From the NCBI GenBank assembly GCA_001314905.1, contig LJZT01000031.1:1-43695 (forward strand): DNA of 43,695 bases, written 5' to 3'. The DNA comes from Phormidium sp. OSCR. GTDB lineage: Bacteria; Cyanobacteriota; Cyanobacteriia; Cyanobacteriales; Geitlerinemataceae. Positions 9,834 to 20,147 of the stretch are shown here, one piece after another. The position numbers and the translations under genes are program-made. The notes under the pieces were generated by a model that had not been told where the DNA came from, made no database searches, and saw nothing but the letters and a program-made list of their open reading frames with translations. Every line of letters begins with the position of its first letter. Position 1 is the stretch's first letter.

Positions 9834-11438
9834 ATGACTGCCAAACCTCTCTCCATCTACGACACCACCTTGCGCGATGGCGCCCAATGTGAAGGCCTAT
9901 CTCTCTCCCTAGAAGATAAACTCCGCATCGCCCATCAACTCGATCGCCTCGGCGTTCCCTTCATCGAAGGCGGTTGGCCCGGTGCAAACCCCAAAGATGT
10001 CAAGTTCTTCTGGCAGCTCAAGGAGCAGCCTCTAAAGCACGCCGAAGTCGTCGCCTTTTGTTCAACTCGTCGTCCCGGCCGCCGGGCCGCCGATGACCCC
10101 ATGCTACAGCCGATTTTAGCGGCAGGCACTCATTGGATTACCCTATTTGGCAAATCGTGGGATCTCCATGTCACCGAAGGCTTAAACACCAGCCTTGAAG
10201 AAAACCTGGCCATGATCCAAGACACCATCGAATACTTCCGTAGCCAGGGACGGCGGGTGATTTATGATGCCGAACATTGGTTCGATGGCTACAAACACAA
10301 TCCTGACTATGCCCTAAAAACCCTAAACGCCGCTGCTGAGGCTGGGGCAGAATGGCTGACCCTATGTGATACCAACGGCGGCAGCTTACCCCACGAGGTA
10401 ACGCAAATCGTCTCGGAGGTCATCTCAGAGTTAGGAGAGTCGATTCCTCTAGGGATTCATACCCATAATGACAGTGAAATGGCCGTTGCTAATGCCGTTG
10501 CCGCCGTGTTAGGAGGAGCGACCATGGTTCAGGGAACCATTAACGGCTATGGCGAGCGCTGTGGCAATGCCAATCTTTGCTCGGCGATCGCCAACCTACA
10601 GCTTAAACTCGGCTATCACTGTCTCGACGACGACCAACTGGCCCAACTGACCGAAACCAGCCGTTTTGTCAGCGAAGTGGTGAACCTGGCCCCCAACGAT
10701 CGCGCCGCCTTCGTGGGCCGTTCCGCCTTTGCCCATAAGGGGGGCATCCATGTCAGTGCCGTGCAGCGAAATCCTCTCACCTATGAGCATATCCCCCCCG
10801 AAGCCGTAGGCAACCAGCGACGGATTGTGATTTCCGATCAATCGGGCCTCAGTAATGTTCTCGCCAAGGCCCGCAACTTCGGTCTCGATCTCGATAAAAA
10901 CAATCCCGCTAGTCGCGAAATTCTCGATCGCCTCAAAGGACTCGAAAATGAAGGCTATCAGTTTGAAGCCGCCGAAGCCAGCTTTGACTTATTAGTCCGA
11001 GAGGCCCTCGGACAACGAGAGCGATTTTTTGAGGTCAAAGGGTTTCAAGTCCACTGTACCCAGGCCGGCGGCCATGAAGACAGTAACTCCCTCGCCACCG
11101 TCAAAGTCACCGTCAACGGTAGCGAAAGTTTAGAGTCGGCCGAAGGGAATGGCCCCGTTTCCGCCCTAGATGCTGCCCTGCGTAAAGCCCTCGTCGGGCA
11201 GTTTCCCGCCATCGCCGATTGTCATCTCGTGGACTACAAAGTCCGTATCCTCGATAGTCAGTCCGGAACCTCCGCCAAAACTCGGGTATTACTCGAATCC
11301 ACCAATGGTCATGACCGCTGGACAACCGTAGGGGTCTCGGCCAATATCATCGATGCCTCCTATCAAGCCGTCGTTGAAGGCTTAGAATACGGATTATTGT
11401 TGCAAAAAAATGCAAAAAAAGCAGTTCAGCCCTCCTAA
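9834..11438 (+). CDS. cimA: (R)-citramalate synthase
   Basis: This 534-aa member of the HMGL/alpha-isopropylmalate synthase family condenses pyruvate and acetyl-CoA to citramalate, the threonine-independent route to isoleucine. The catalytic TIM-barrel motif is DTTLRDGAQCEG near the start. Metal ligands are in GIHTHNDSEMAVANA, and GTINGYGERCGNANL follows. A C-terminal LeuA-type regulatory dimer domain covers about 390-534, normally the site of isoleucine feedback. The frame is open to 9750, but the upstream part has no family similarity. The ATG at 9834 gives the usual MTAKPLSIYDTTLRDG start. It is probably monocistronic, as 292 bp separate it from the porin. Confidence 0.94.
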   Translation: MTAKPLSIYDTTLRDGAQCEGLSLSLEDKLRIAHQLDRLGVPFIEGGWPGANPKDVKFFWQLKEQPLKHAEVVAFCSTRRPGRRAADDPMLQPILAAGTHWITLFGKSWDLHVTEGLNTSLEENLAMIQDTIEYFRSQGRRVIYDAEHWFDGYKHNPDYALKTLNAAAEAGAEWLTLCDTNGGSLPHEVTQIVSEVISELGESIPLGIHTHNDSEMAVANAVAAVLGGATMVQGTINGYGERCGNANLCSAIANLQLKLGYHCLDDDQLAQLTETSRFVSEVVNLAPNDRAAFVGRSAFAHKGGIHVSAVQRNPLTYEHIPPEAVGNQRRIVISDQSGLSNVLAKARNFGLDLDKNNPASREILDRLKGLENEGYQFEAAEASFDLLVREALGQRERFFEVKGFQVHCTQAGGHEDSNSLATVKVTVNGSESLESAEGNGPVSALDAALRKALVGQFPAIADCHLVDYKVRILDSQSGTSAKTRVLLESTNGHDRWTTVGVSANIIDASYQAVVEGLEYGLLLQKNAKKAVQPS

Positions 11439-11601
11439 TACCTGGCTAAACGCTGTCTAACTTCAGAATAATCCCAAAAACACAATTTCTCCGCAGCGGT
11501 CGATCCCGGCAGACGCGAACTATAATGGGGGGCAGTCGCCCAAAAACGGCAGTTCACAGGGAACGGTATTTCTTCTGTTCCCGACAATTTCTGTGATCGC
11601 C

Positions 11602-11656
11602 TTGATTTTTTGTAATCTAGGCTACATATTTTTAGTAGTTGCGATCGCACTATAAT
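11602..11656 (+). promoter_or_regulatory. Candidate porin promoters
   Basis: Two candidates lie upstream of the porin ATG. One is TTGATT (11602-11607) with CATATT (11625-11630) 17 bp apart. The other is a perfect TATAAT at 11651-11656 without a clear -35, about 75 bp before the ATG. Another TATAAT at 11521 has no -35 either. The rest of the 292-bp gap shows only a GGGAAC/GTTCCC inverted repeat (about 11559-11582). Confidence 0.35.
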
Positions 11657-11730
11657 GGTTAAATGTGTGAACAGCCCTTGGTGGCTTTTCGCGACATTCA
11701 ATGTTCCTGTGTTTTTAGGTGTGAGGGAAG

Positions 11731-13413
11731 ATGCGTAAACTAACATGGCAGATTCTGCTATTCAGCCCGCTACTCGCGGCATTCTGGGGGCTAAACGCTC
11801 CGGCTCAAGCTAAAGAGGCAGCCGTCGACAGCGATGTCAGCAGCCTCAAAGCTGACCGCCAGCTCGATGCCAACTTGGGCAGCAAACAACTCTCCGTTGG
11901 CGATTTCATCGAAGCCAACGAAGGTCAACGGCTTCGTCAAGACAACGGCGACGAGGAGGTGGTCTCGATCGACCAAGTCACCTCCGTCTCGCAGCTAAGC
12001 GACGTACAACCGACAGACTGGGCGTTCCAAGCGCTGCAATCTCTTGTTGAACGCTACGGTTGTATCGCCGGTTATCCCGACGGAACCTTCCGTGGCAACA
12101 ACTTCATGACTCGTTATGAATTTGCCGCTGGTCTCAACGCCTGTTTAGACCAAATCGTTGCCATCGTCGGTGATGGTGACAGTCTCGATCCGAGTGACTT
12201 AGCCACCATTCGTCGCCTGCAAGAAGAATTCGCCGCTGAACTGGCTACCCTGCGCGGTCGCGTCGATGGTCTCGAAGCTCGCACCTCGGAACTCGAAGCC
12301 AATCAGTTCTCCACCACCACCAAACTGGAAGGGGAAGCGGTGTTTGCGATCGCCGATGCCTTTGGCGGTGAAGACATCGACATCAACGACAACCAAACCG
12401 TTTTCCAAAACCGGGTTCGTCTCAACTTCGTCTCCAGCTTCAGCGGACAGGATCAACTCTGGACTCGTCTCGACTCCGGTAACGCCACCACCTTCAACAA
12501 CCTTGACCAAGGGGTCTTCACCCATAACTTTGACAACGGCAATGGGGTAAACATTGGCTGGTTGGCGTACTACTTCCCCCTCGGTGAAAATATCCAAGTC
12601 TATCTCCCCGCCGCCGGTGGTTTATGGCAAGATTTCGTTCCCACCATCAGCCCCTACTTCGAAGGCTACACCGGTGCGGAGAACGCCATCAGCAGCTTCG
12701 CTGAATCCAACCCCATTTACAAACTGGGGACTGATGCGCCTGGGATTGGTGCCAACATCGACATCACCGACAATCTCATGTTGTCTGCGGGGTATTTGGC
12801 CGGCGATGCGTCGAGTCCTGACCGTGGCAATGGTCTCTTCAACGGTGACTATTCCATCATGGGTCAGTTGACCTTTGACTCCGGTGACTTGCAAGTGGGC
12901 TTAACCTATAACCACGCCTTCTTCAACGCCTCCGGCGCAGACAACGGTATCTTTAAACTGGGGCCAGGAACAGATCGTGGGGTTCAACCCTTTGGTGATG
13001 CGGCTGCGCTCTACACCAACTCCTACGCTCTCTCGGCAGCCTACCAACTGTCTGACAGCCTCTCCCTCAACGCCTTTGGTGGTTTCACCGATGCTGAGTC
13101 CCTCTCGGCGGGCAAAGATAGTGCCGATATTTGGTACTACGGCTTAGGGATTGCCCTCCCCGACTTTGGTGGACCCGGCAACCTGCTCGGTCTGATGGCC
13201 GGTGCTGAGCCTTATGTCGGTGGGTTTAACGATAGCTCCTCCCGTAGTGCTGGAGCGGATGATACGCCCCTCCACGTGGAAGCGTTCTATCGCTACCAGC
13301 TCAACGACAACATCTCCATCACTCCTGGGGTGATCTGGTTGAGTGCGCCTCAAGGCAGTGAAGATGCTGATGATGCCTTCGTTGGTGTGCTGCGGACCAC
13401 CTTCTCCTTCTAG
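11731..13413 (+). CDS. SLH-domain porin (iron-uptake porin / OprB family)
   Basis: This 560-aa outer-membrane protein has a signal peptide (1-27, ending PAQA), then a linker and one SLH domain (about 85-145, VTSVSQLSDVQPTDWAFQALQSL...GCIAGYPDGTFRG...TRYEFAAGLNACLD). A short coiled coil (about 155-195) and a beta-barrel to the C-terminal FSF follow. This is the standard layout of major cyanobacterial porins, in which the SLH domain binds peptidoglycan-linked polymer and the barrel allows diffusion of inorganic ions, including iron. The terminal Phe is typical for BAM recognition. The gene stands alone between its own promoter region and a strong terminator, as expected for an abundant protein. 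The exact substrate cannot be told from sequence. Confidence 0.92.
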   Translation: MRKLTWQILLFSPLLAAFWGLNAPAQAKEAAVDSDVSSLKADRQLDANLGSKQLSVGDFIEANEGQRLRQDNGDEEVVSIDQVTSVSQLSDVQPTDWAFQALQSLVERYGCIAGYPDGTFRGNNFMTRYEFAAGLNACLDQIVAIVGDGDSLDPSDLATIRRLQEEFAAELATLRGRVDGLEARTSELEANQFSTTTKLEGEAVFAIADAFGGEDIDINDNQTVFQNRVRLNFVSSFSGQDQLWTRLDSGNATTFNNLDQGVFTHNFDNGNGVNIGWLAYYFPLGENIQVYLPAAGGLWQDFVPTISPYFEGYTGAENAISSFAESNPIYKLGTDAPGIGANIDITDNLMLSAGYLAGDASSPDRGNGLFNGDYSIMGQLTFDSGDLQVGLTYNHAFFNASGADNGIFKLGPGTDRGVQPFGDAAALYTNSYALSAAYQLSDSLSLNAFGGFTDAESLSAGKDSADIWYYGLGIALPDFGGPGNLLGLMAGAEPYVGGFNDSSSRSAGADDTPLHVEAFYRYQLNDNISITPGVIWLSAPQGSEDADDAFVGVLRTTFSF

Positions 13414-13477
13414 GACATCCTCACTAGAACAATGGTTTCAGGTCAAGTCCCCTGCTGACTGACCCTCTAATGCACAA

Positions 13478-13507
13478 AACCCCACAGCGAGTGTGGGGTT
13501 TTTGTTT
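13478..13507. terminator. Bidirectional intrinsic terminator
   Basis: AACCCCACA (13478-13486) and TGTGGGGTT (13492-13500) form a perfect 9-bp stem with a 5-nt loop. T-rich tracts follow on both strands (TTTTTGTTTT on plus, TTTTG on minus). It lies between the convergent porin and MBL-fold genes and can serve both. Confidence 0.9.
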
Positions 13508-13519
13508 TGGCGGCTGCTG

Positions 13520-14176
13520 CTAGAGTAGAGCTGGGGCGGCTTCATAGGCTTCTAAATCTAAGTCCGCCAGTTGATGATAGGCGTCTTCAATGGCCCGTTT
13601 ACCCCGTAAAAAGCCCGTACTAGCTCCAGGACAGATCAGGGCGAGACTCTCTGAGGAAAAGCGATCGCGTAACTGAGCCACACTCCGCAGTTGTCGTGGC
13701 CAATGAAAGGTTTTCGCCGTCCGTAACGGAACCACCTCTCCCTGGGGGTTGGGAAGCAGATGACGACCCGTAAATAACACTCCCCCTTGTGGCCGGTAAT
13801 ACAGACAGGCCGAACCGGGCGTATGTCCAGGAGTCCAAATTCCTTGAATATCCCTAGAAATCTGAATCTCTTGTTGAAATGACGTGACTTGCGCCTCAGG
13901 CAAGAGATAGGCTTCCTGTTCCTGGATAATCACCTGACAACCCGTGCTTTGCTGAAGTTCAGTGGCATTGCCAATACAGTCACGATGGCTAATAAACAGC
14001 GATCGCACCCCCCCCTGACGACTTAAAAACGCCTGAGTTTCCGGCGTCGCTGGGGGAGTATCAACCAGGACGTTGCCATCTTTTTCTACAATAAGATAGG
14101 CGGTTCCTCCCAGGGTTTGCCGATTGGGGGGAAACGCAAAAATATTCGCTCGGACAATGCGGGGTTCTTTAGACAT
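13520..14176 (-). CDS. MBL-fold protein with degenerate metal site
   Basis: This 218-aa protein has the metallo-beta-lactamase fold pattern (GGTAYLIVEKDGNVLVDTP, TPGHTPGSACLYY, GVLFTGRHLLP). The metal ligands are mostly gone. The HxHxDH motif is reduced to SHRDCIGN (only His64, with Asp66 shifted), the usual Asp of FTGD is Arg138, and the usual PGHG is PGAS (Ala185). His118 in GHTPGS remains. It is therefore probably not a dinuclear zinc hydrolase, and could be a binding or scaffold protein. Its ATG is 5 bp from the ATG of the divergent M50-like gene, so the promoters must lie inside each other's coding region. The length is short for a hydrolase. Confidence 0.85.
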   Translation of the reverse strand: MSKEPRIVRANIFAFPPNRQTLGGTAYLIVEKDGNVLVDTPPATPETQAFLSRQGGVRSLFISHRDCIGNATELQQSTGCQVIIQEQEAYLLPEAQVTSFQQEIQISRDIQGIWTPGHTPGSACLYYRPQGGVLFTGRHLLPNPQGEVVPLRTAKTFHWPRQLRSVAQLRDRFSSESLALICPGASTGFLRGKRAIEDAYHQLADLDLEAYEAAPALL

Positions 14177-14181
14177 ACGTG

Positions 14182-15639
14182 ATGACTTTCTGGTTACTGC
14201 TGATACTTGGACTGATTACCTACATTATCTTGCAGCGGAGCGTTGCTAACATCACGCGAACCCCCGTGTGGTTGCTGTGGTTAGTGATGATGACTCCGGC
14301 TGTGGTGTTGATCATCTGGGCTGAAATCACCCCCGACGATGGGGCCGTCCCCGCCTGGGGAGCGATCACCCTGATGACGGGTTGCTTTATTCTCTATCTC
14401 TGGCTCCTCTATCAAGGACGGCCCCCAACGGATGCACCGCCAGCGGCCACCGCTGCCGATGTCCCCTCCCCTCTCTCAACTCTCAAACAACAACTGCGGC
14501 CCATTGCCCCGGCGGAAGAAAACCAGCTGCGGGACTGTTTCAATTGGTCCGTGTATGCACTGCATCAACTCGAATACCGACCCCAAGCCGTGATTTGTCG
14601 TGGCCAACTTCGCACCAACCCCGATCGCGCCTATCGAACCATCCGCGACAATATCGAAAAAAAATTTGGCGATCGCTTCTTGGTGGTTCTCCAGGAAGGG
14701 GAAAATCGCAAACCCCTGTTTGTCATTGCCCCTAACCCCCAAAAAGAAACAAATACTCGTCCCGAAGAACCCACCGATCACCCGGCGATCGCCTTCGGAC
14801 TGTTTCTGATTACCCTGTTTACCAGTACCACCGTCGGCGTAGAACTGGCTGGAATTGAGAGCGATCGCTGGCAAGCCGATCCCAGTCTCCTCCTCCAAGG
14901 ACTGCCCTACGCCTTATCTTTGCTGGGCGTGTTAGGGATTCGTGAACTCGGGCGATATGCGATCGCTCGCCGACATCATCTCGAAACCAGTCTCCCCTAC
15001 TTCATTCCCTTTCCCTTCTTCCTGGGAACCTTGGGTGCATTCTTAAGGCTACGCTCCCCCATCCCCAACCGCAAAGTCCTGTTTGATAGCAGTATCATCG
15101 GGCCACTACTGACCTTTCTCGTCAGTTTTCCCCTACTACTTTGGGGACTCTCCCACTCCCAGCTTGTCCCCGCCACTGACACCTCAGGACTGCTAAACTT
15201 TGAGGAACTCATTCCCACCTTCTCCCTGCTCTTATCCCTCTGTAGCGGCCTGCTCCTGCCAGGATCTTTAGAGCCATCCCAAGCCATCGCCCTACACCCC
15301 ATCGCTATTGTTGGCTATCTGGGGTTAATCCTCAGTGCCTTCACCCTGATGCCCATCGGCCGCTTAGATGGTGGACAAATGGTTCATGCCATGTTTGGAC
15401 GACGAATGGCGGTGGCGATCGGGCAAATTAGCCGTCTCCTGATGCTGTTGTTGGCCGTCATTCACCCGGAACTCTTCTTATGGGCGATTCTCCTGTTCCT
15501 GATTCCCCTACGAGACGCTCCCGCCCTCAATGATGTCAGTGAGCTAGACAATCGACGGGACATTTTGGGATTAGTAAGCCTGTTTTTGCTGGCGTTTATT
15601 TTGCTGCCGGTTCCACAGATGTTGACTCGGGTTTTATAG
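14182..15639 (+). CDS. M50 site-2-protease-like membrane protein lacking HExxH (EGY3-like)
   Basis: This 485-aa polytopic protein resembles the plant EGY / cyanobacterial site-2 protease group. It has two N-terminal TM helices, a soluble segment (about 80-200) and a C-terminal membrane core with SLPYFIPFPFFLGTLGAFLRL and the second catalytic motif RLDGGQ (394-399). The first motif, normally HELGH in this family, reads R-E-L-G-R (254-258), so both zinc-binding His residues are replaced by Arg. This resembles plant EGY3, a pseudoprotease. Proteolysis is unlikely, and a chaperone or regulatory role is possible. I chose the ATG at 14182; a GTG at 14179 would add one residue. It is divergent from the MBL-fold gene with almost no intergenic DNA. 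Confidence 0.88.
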   Translation: MTFWLLLILGLITYIILQRSVANITRTPVWLLWLVMMTPAVVLIIWAEITPDDGAVPAWGAITLMTGCFILYLWLLYQGRPPTDAPPAATAADVPSPLSTLKQQLRPIAPAEENQLRDCFNWSVYALHQLEYRPQAVICRGQLRTNPDRAYRTIRDNIEKKFGDRFLVVLQEGENRKPLFVIAPNPQKETNTRPEEPTDHPAIAFGLFLITLFTSTTVGVELAGIESDRWQADPSLLLQGLPYALSLLGVLGIRELGRYAIARRHHLETSLPYFIPFPFFLGTLGAFLRLRSPIPNRKVLFDSSIIGPLLTFLVSFPLLLWGLSHSQLVPATDTSGLLNFEELIPTFSLLLSLCSGLLLPGSLEPSQAIALHPIAIVGYLGLILSAFTLMPIGRLDGGQMVHAMFGRRMAVAIGQISRLLMLLLAVIHPELFLWAILLFLIPLRDAPALNDVSELDNRRDILGLVSLFLLAFILLPVPQMLTRVL

Positions 15640-15640
15640 G

Positions 15641-15711
15641 AGGGAATAGGGAATAGGGAACAGGGAACAGGGAACAGGGAACAGGGAACAGGGAACAGGG
15701 AACAGGGAATA
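15641..15711. repeat. Heptamer STRR, GGGAACA/GGGAATA
   Basis: About ten 7-bp units fill the start of the gap between the M50-like gene and trmFO: first GGGAATA, then a run of GGGAACA, then GGGAATA again. It is the reverse complement of the array at 1-96. Confidence 0.95.
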
Positions 15712-15723
15712 GATCGCGATATT

Positions 15724-15795
15724 CTTGCCTCTTGCCTTTTGCCTCTTGCCTCTTGCCTTTTGCCTCTTGCCTCTTGCCTTTTGCCTCTTGCCTTC
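15724..15795. repeat. Heptamer STRR, TTGCCTC/TTGCCTT
   Basis: About ten 7-bp units alternate between TTGCCTC and TTGCCTT, 12 bp after the previous array. The complementary unit (GAGGCAA) appears at 35877-35904. Confidence 0.95.
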
Positions 15796-15872
15796 TTTTC
15801 CCAAGTTTTTTTGTCCTATTCAGACCAATTTTTGCTATAGGACAATTGTTGTTAAATTTTGAAGTTTGAATT

Positions 15873-17198
15873 ATGCCTAACGTACGTGTGATTGGTGGTG
15901 GATTAGCAGGAACTGAAGCCGCTTGGCAAGTGGCTCAATGGGGCGTTCCGGTGACGCTTCAGGAAATGCGCCCCTTGCGGCAGTCTCCGGCCCACCATTC
16001 CCAAGAACTGGCCGAACTCGTCTGTAGTAACTCCTTTGGGGCTAAAGCCAGCGATCGCGCCTCGGGATTACTCCATGAAGAATTGCGCCGCCTGGGGTCG
16101 ATTATTATTGGCAAAGCCGATCAACACAATGTCCCCGCCGGTGGTGCCTTGGCCGTCGATCGCGGTGTGTTTAGCCGCGATCTCAGCGAAACCCTGGCCC
16201 AGCACCCTCTGATTGACCTACAACGCCAAGAAGTGCAACAGATTCCCGAGGATGAAATTGTCGTCTTGGCCACCGGACCGCTCACCAGTGAGGCCCTAGC
16301 CGATGACCTACAACGGCTCACGGGCCGCCAGTATATGAGCTTCTTCGACGCGGCCAGTCCCATTGTGGTGGGAGAATCGATTAACACCGATGTCGCCTTT
16401 CGGGCCTCGCGTTATGACAAGGGGGATGCAGACTATTTCAACTGTCCCATGACCCAAGAGCAGTATCTGACCTTTTGGCAGGCACTCTGCGAGGCGGAAC
16501 AGGCCGAAGTGAAAGATTTTGAGCGGGAAACAGCTAAATTTTTTGAAGGCTGTCTCCCCATTGAGGAAATGGCTAAACGGGGCGAGGATACCATGCGTTA
16601 CGGCCCCCTGAAGCCCGTGGGGATTCGTGATCCGCGATCGCCTGAACGCTTTTATGCCATTGTGCAATTGCGCCAAGAGGACAAAGCCGGACAACTCTGG
16701 AATATGGTGGGGTTTCAAACCAACCTCCGCTGGGGAGAACAGAAACGGGTGTTTCGCCTCATTCCGGGCTTAGAAAACGCCGAATTTGTCCGCATGGGGG
16801 TGATGCACCGCAATACCTTCATCAACTCCCCCGAGTTGCTTCATCCCACCCTGCAATTCCAGCAACGTCCTAGTTTGTTGGCTGCCGGACAACTGATTGG
16901 TACCGAAGGCTATACCGCTGCTGCTGCTGGGGGCTGGTTGGCGGGAACCAATGCCGCCCGCATCGCCCTGGGGTTAGATCCCGTCTCTATGCCCGCAGAA
17001 ACAATGATGGGGTCCCTGTTCGGATTTGTCACCTCAGCCAGCCCCAAACATTTCCAACCCATGCCCCCTAACTTTGGCATTATCCCCAGTTTGGAGATAA
17101 GAATTCGTAATAAGCGCGATCGCTATGGCAAATATCGCGATCGCTCCCTCGACCGCTTGGCCACCTGGCAACAGACAGTTCAACCTGTCACTGTATAA
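15873..17198 (+). CDS. trmFO: tRNA (uracil-5-)-methyltransferase, folate/FAD-dependent
   Basis: This 441-aa protein makes ribothymidine-54 in the T-loop of tRNAs, using methylene-tetrahydrofolate and FAD. Family features are the N-terminal FAD motif [14 protein letters not shown] (6-19), LQEMRP, the [11 protein letters not shown] block carrying the functional Cys, and the C-terminal [16 protein letters not shown]. The length is normal, and the ATG at 15873 is the only start fitting the FAD motif. It stands alone, with repeat arrays upstream and a terminator 30 bp downstream. The protein is cytoplasmic. Confidence 0.96.
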   Translation: MPNVRVIGGGLAGTEAAWQVAQWGVPVTLQEMRPLRQSPAHHSQELAELVCSNSFGAKASDRASGLLHEELRRLGSIIIGKADQHNVPAGGALAVDRGVFSRDLSETLAQHPLIDLQRQEVQQIPEDEIVVLATGPLTSEALADDLQRLTGRQYMSFFDAASPIVVGESINTDVAFRASRYDKGDADYFNCPMTQEQYLTFWQALCEAEQAEVKDFERETAKFFEGCLPIEEMAKRGEDTMRYGPLKPVGIRDPRSPERFYAIVQLRQEDKAGQLWNMVGFQTNLRWGEQKRVFRLIPGLENAEFVRMGVMHRNTFINSPELLHPTLQFQQRPSLLAAGQLIGTEGYTAAAAGGWLAGTNAARIALGLDPVSMPAETMMGSLFGFVTSASPKHFQPMPPNFGIIPSLEIRIRNKRDRYGKYRDRSLDRLATWQQTVQPVTV

Positions 17199-17227
17199 GG
17201 GATTACAGTAATTTCGGGCGCTCGTCT

Positions 17228-17255
17228 CCTGGGCCTAACCCGCCCAGGTTTTTTT
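17228..17255 (+). terminator. Intrinsic terminator of trmFO
   Basis: CCTGGGC (17228-17234) and GCCCAGG (17242-17248) pair over a 7-nt loop and are followed by seven T. Confidence 0.92.
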
Positions 17256-17394
17256 GTCAAGAGGGTATTTACGTGAATTTGTCAATGATCCTAATCTCTT
17301 AAGTTTTGCTTTAGGATCATACCCAAGGTAGATTATTTACGAAATATTAAAAAAGTAAGATTGAACGACCAAAGTGATTGACAAATTCCCTGTT

Positions 17395-17604
17395 ATGTCT
17401 ACTCAACGCTGCCTCGTCCCCCCCGTTGCCGATCTCTTTTTCCAGGCTTGGTGCGCCGGAACCCTGGCTCCGGGCGATCGCTCTCAAGTTCGAGATGCCT
17501 TGCTCAACGACTGTATCAGCGACGAAGATCGACAAGCCATCGACCGTCTCATCCACTGTGTTCGCCGAGGCTGGCTGGTGATGGACTCACAACCGAGTGC
17601 CTAG
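17395..17604 (+). CDS. Small conserved protein of unknown function (69 aa)
   Basis: The 69-aa product (MSTQRCLVPPVADLFFQAW...) has no TM segment or signal peptide and looks helical. Two Cys pairs with wide spacing (C6/C19, C39/C54) do not form a known metal motif. The segment LTPGD-like LAPGDRSQVRDALLND followed by DEDRQAIDRLIHCVRRGWL resembles small cyanobacterial hypothetical proteins. The frame is open to 17374, but the upstream codons look non-coding and the ATG at 17395 follows an AT-rich leader. It precedes phosphoglucomutase by 120 bp on the same strand. Function unknown. Confidence 0.65.
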   Translation: MSTQRCLVPPVADLFFQAWCAGTLAPGDRSQVRDALLNDCISDEDRQAIDRLIHCVRRGWLVMDSQPSA

Positions 17605-19359
<1,755 letters not shown>

Positions 19360-19394
19360 GCCGCCAAGCCCGTAATAATCACAATCCAACCATT

Positions 19395-19769
19395 ATGTTG
19401 CAACCTGTTAGAACCGTTGAAATTTTTCAGAAACAAACCGAACCCGAACATTACAAAGCTGGGGATGTGATTTTCCGAGAAGGGGAACCTGGAGAGACCA
19501 TGTTCGGGATTATTGAGGGGGCCGTCAACCTAGTGGTTGATGCTAAAGTGGTCGAGACCATCGACACCGGCGATGTCTTTGGGGAAGGCTCCCTAGTGCG
19601 CGTCAACGGAACCCGGGCCTCAACGGCTGTCGCTCAAACCGACTGCACCCTGGCCGTGATGGATTTACAGAAATTCCTATTTGCCGTTCAAGAGACGCCC
19701 ATGTTTGCCCTAGAGGTTATGTATAGTCTGTCTCAACGGTTGCGGCATTTCAAACATCCCAACACCTAA
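19395..19769 (+). CDS. Single-domain cyclic-nucleotide-binding-fold protein
   Basis: The 124-aa product is almost entirely one cNMP-binding beta-roll: YKAGDVIFREGEPGETMFGIIEGAVNLVV (about 20-48), GDVFGEGSLV in the position of the phosphate-binding cassette, then TRASTAVAQTDCTLAVMD and a C-terminal helix. The cassette reads GEGSLVRVNGTRAST, which keeps Gly-Glu and the Arg-Ala pair normally contacting cyclic nucleotide, so binding of cAMP is plausible. There is no DNA-binding or kinase domain, so it may act as a small sensor or a subunit of another protein. It lies between pgm (35 bp) and a terminator. Notably, the ABC exporter 1.1 kb downstream also starts with such a fold. Confidence 0.88.
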   Translation: MLQPVRTVEIFQKQTEPEHYKAGDVIFREGEPGETMFGIIEGAVNLVVDAKVVETIDTGDVFGEGSLVRVNGTRASTAVAQTDCTLAVMDLQKFLFAVQETPMFALEVMYSLSQRLRHFKHPNT

Positions 19770-19824
19770 TCCCGACGGACTAACTCCAGCTTGCCGTCAT
19801 CATTTTCATCAAAATAGGGCAAAG

Positions 19825-19864
19825 ATCCCGGACTTCGAGTAAGACTGCGAGAAGTTCGGGATTT
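19825..19864 (+). terminator. Terminator after the cNMP-fold gene
   Basis: ATCCCGGACTTC (19825-19836) and GAAGTTCGGGAT (19851-19862) form a 12-bp stem with one G-U pair and a 14-nt loop. The T-tract after it is short (TTT), so termination may be partial. Confidence 0.6.
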
Positions 19865-20147
19865 TCGCGACGGAGACTCCCGCTCCTGACCGATAAACCC
19901 CATTCAGCCGGGAAATAGGCAACCGGCGGAACAACTCAACCAACCCTCCCGTCAGCGCAACCAGGGTACAACTGTCCTGACCCCCTGCCTAGGGTCAGGT
20001 ATTAGCGTGGAAGACACGAGATCGATTAGTATTGCCTTACCAGAGGCAACCAACCCCTGGTAACATCGGCCCGGCCATGAGCCACCTCGGTTCAGGTCTG
20101 ACATCGGTGTTTATAGATGACTCGATTAGATTGAATTGACAGGAGCG
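19865..20147 (+). promoter_or_regulatory. Structured leader region of the secretion operon
   Basis: The 283 bp before the foldase ATG hold no protein-coding frame that I accept but do hold hairpins. CCTGACCC/GGGTCAGG (19976-19999) is an 8-bp perfect stem. TTGCCT/AGGCAA (20032-20049) and TTACCAG/CTGGTAA (20037-20063) are two good stems that share bases and cannot form together. A TATAGA (20112-20117) is a weak -10 candidate without a good -35. I recognise no known riboswitch or small RNA family. Confidence 0.45.
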
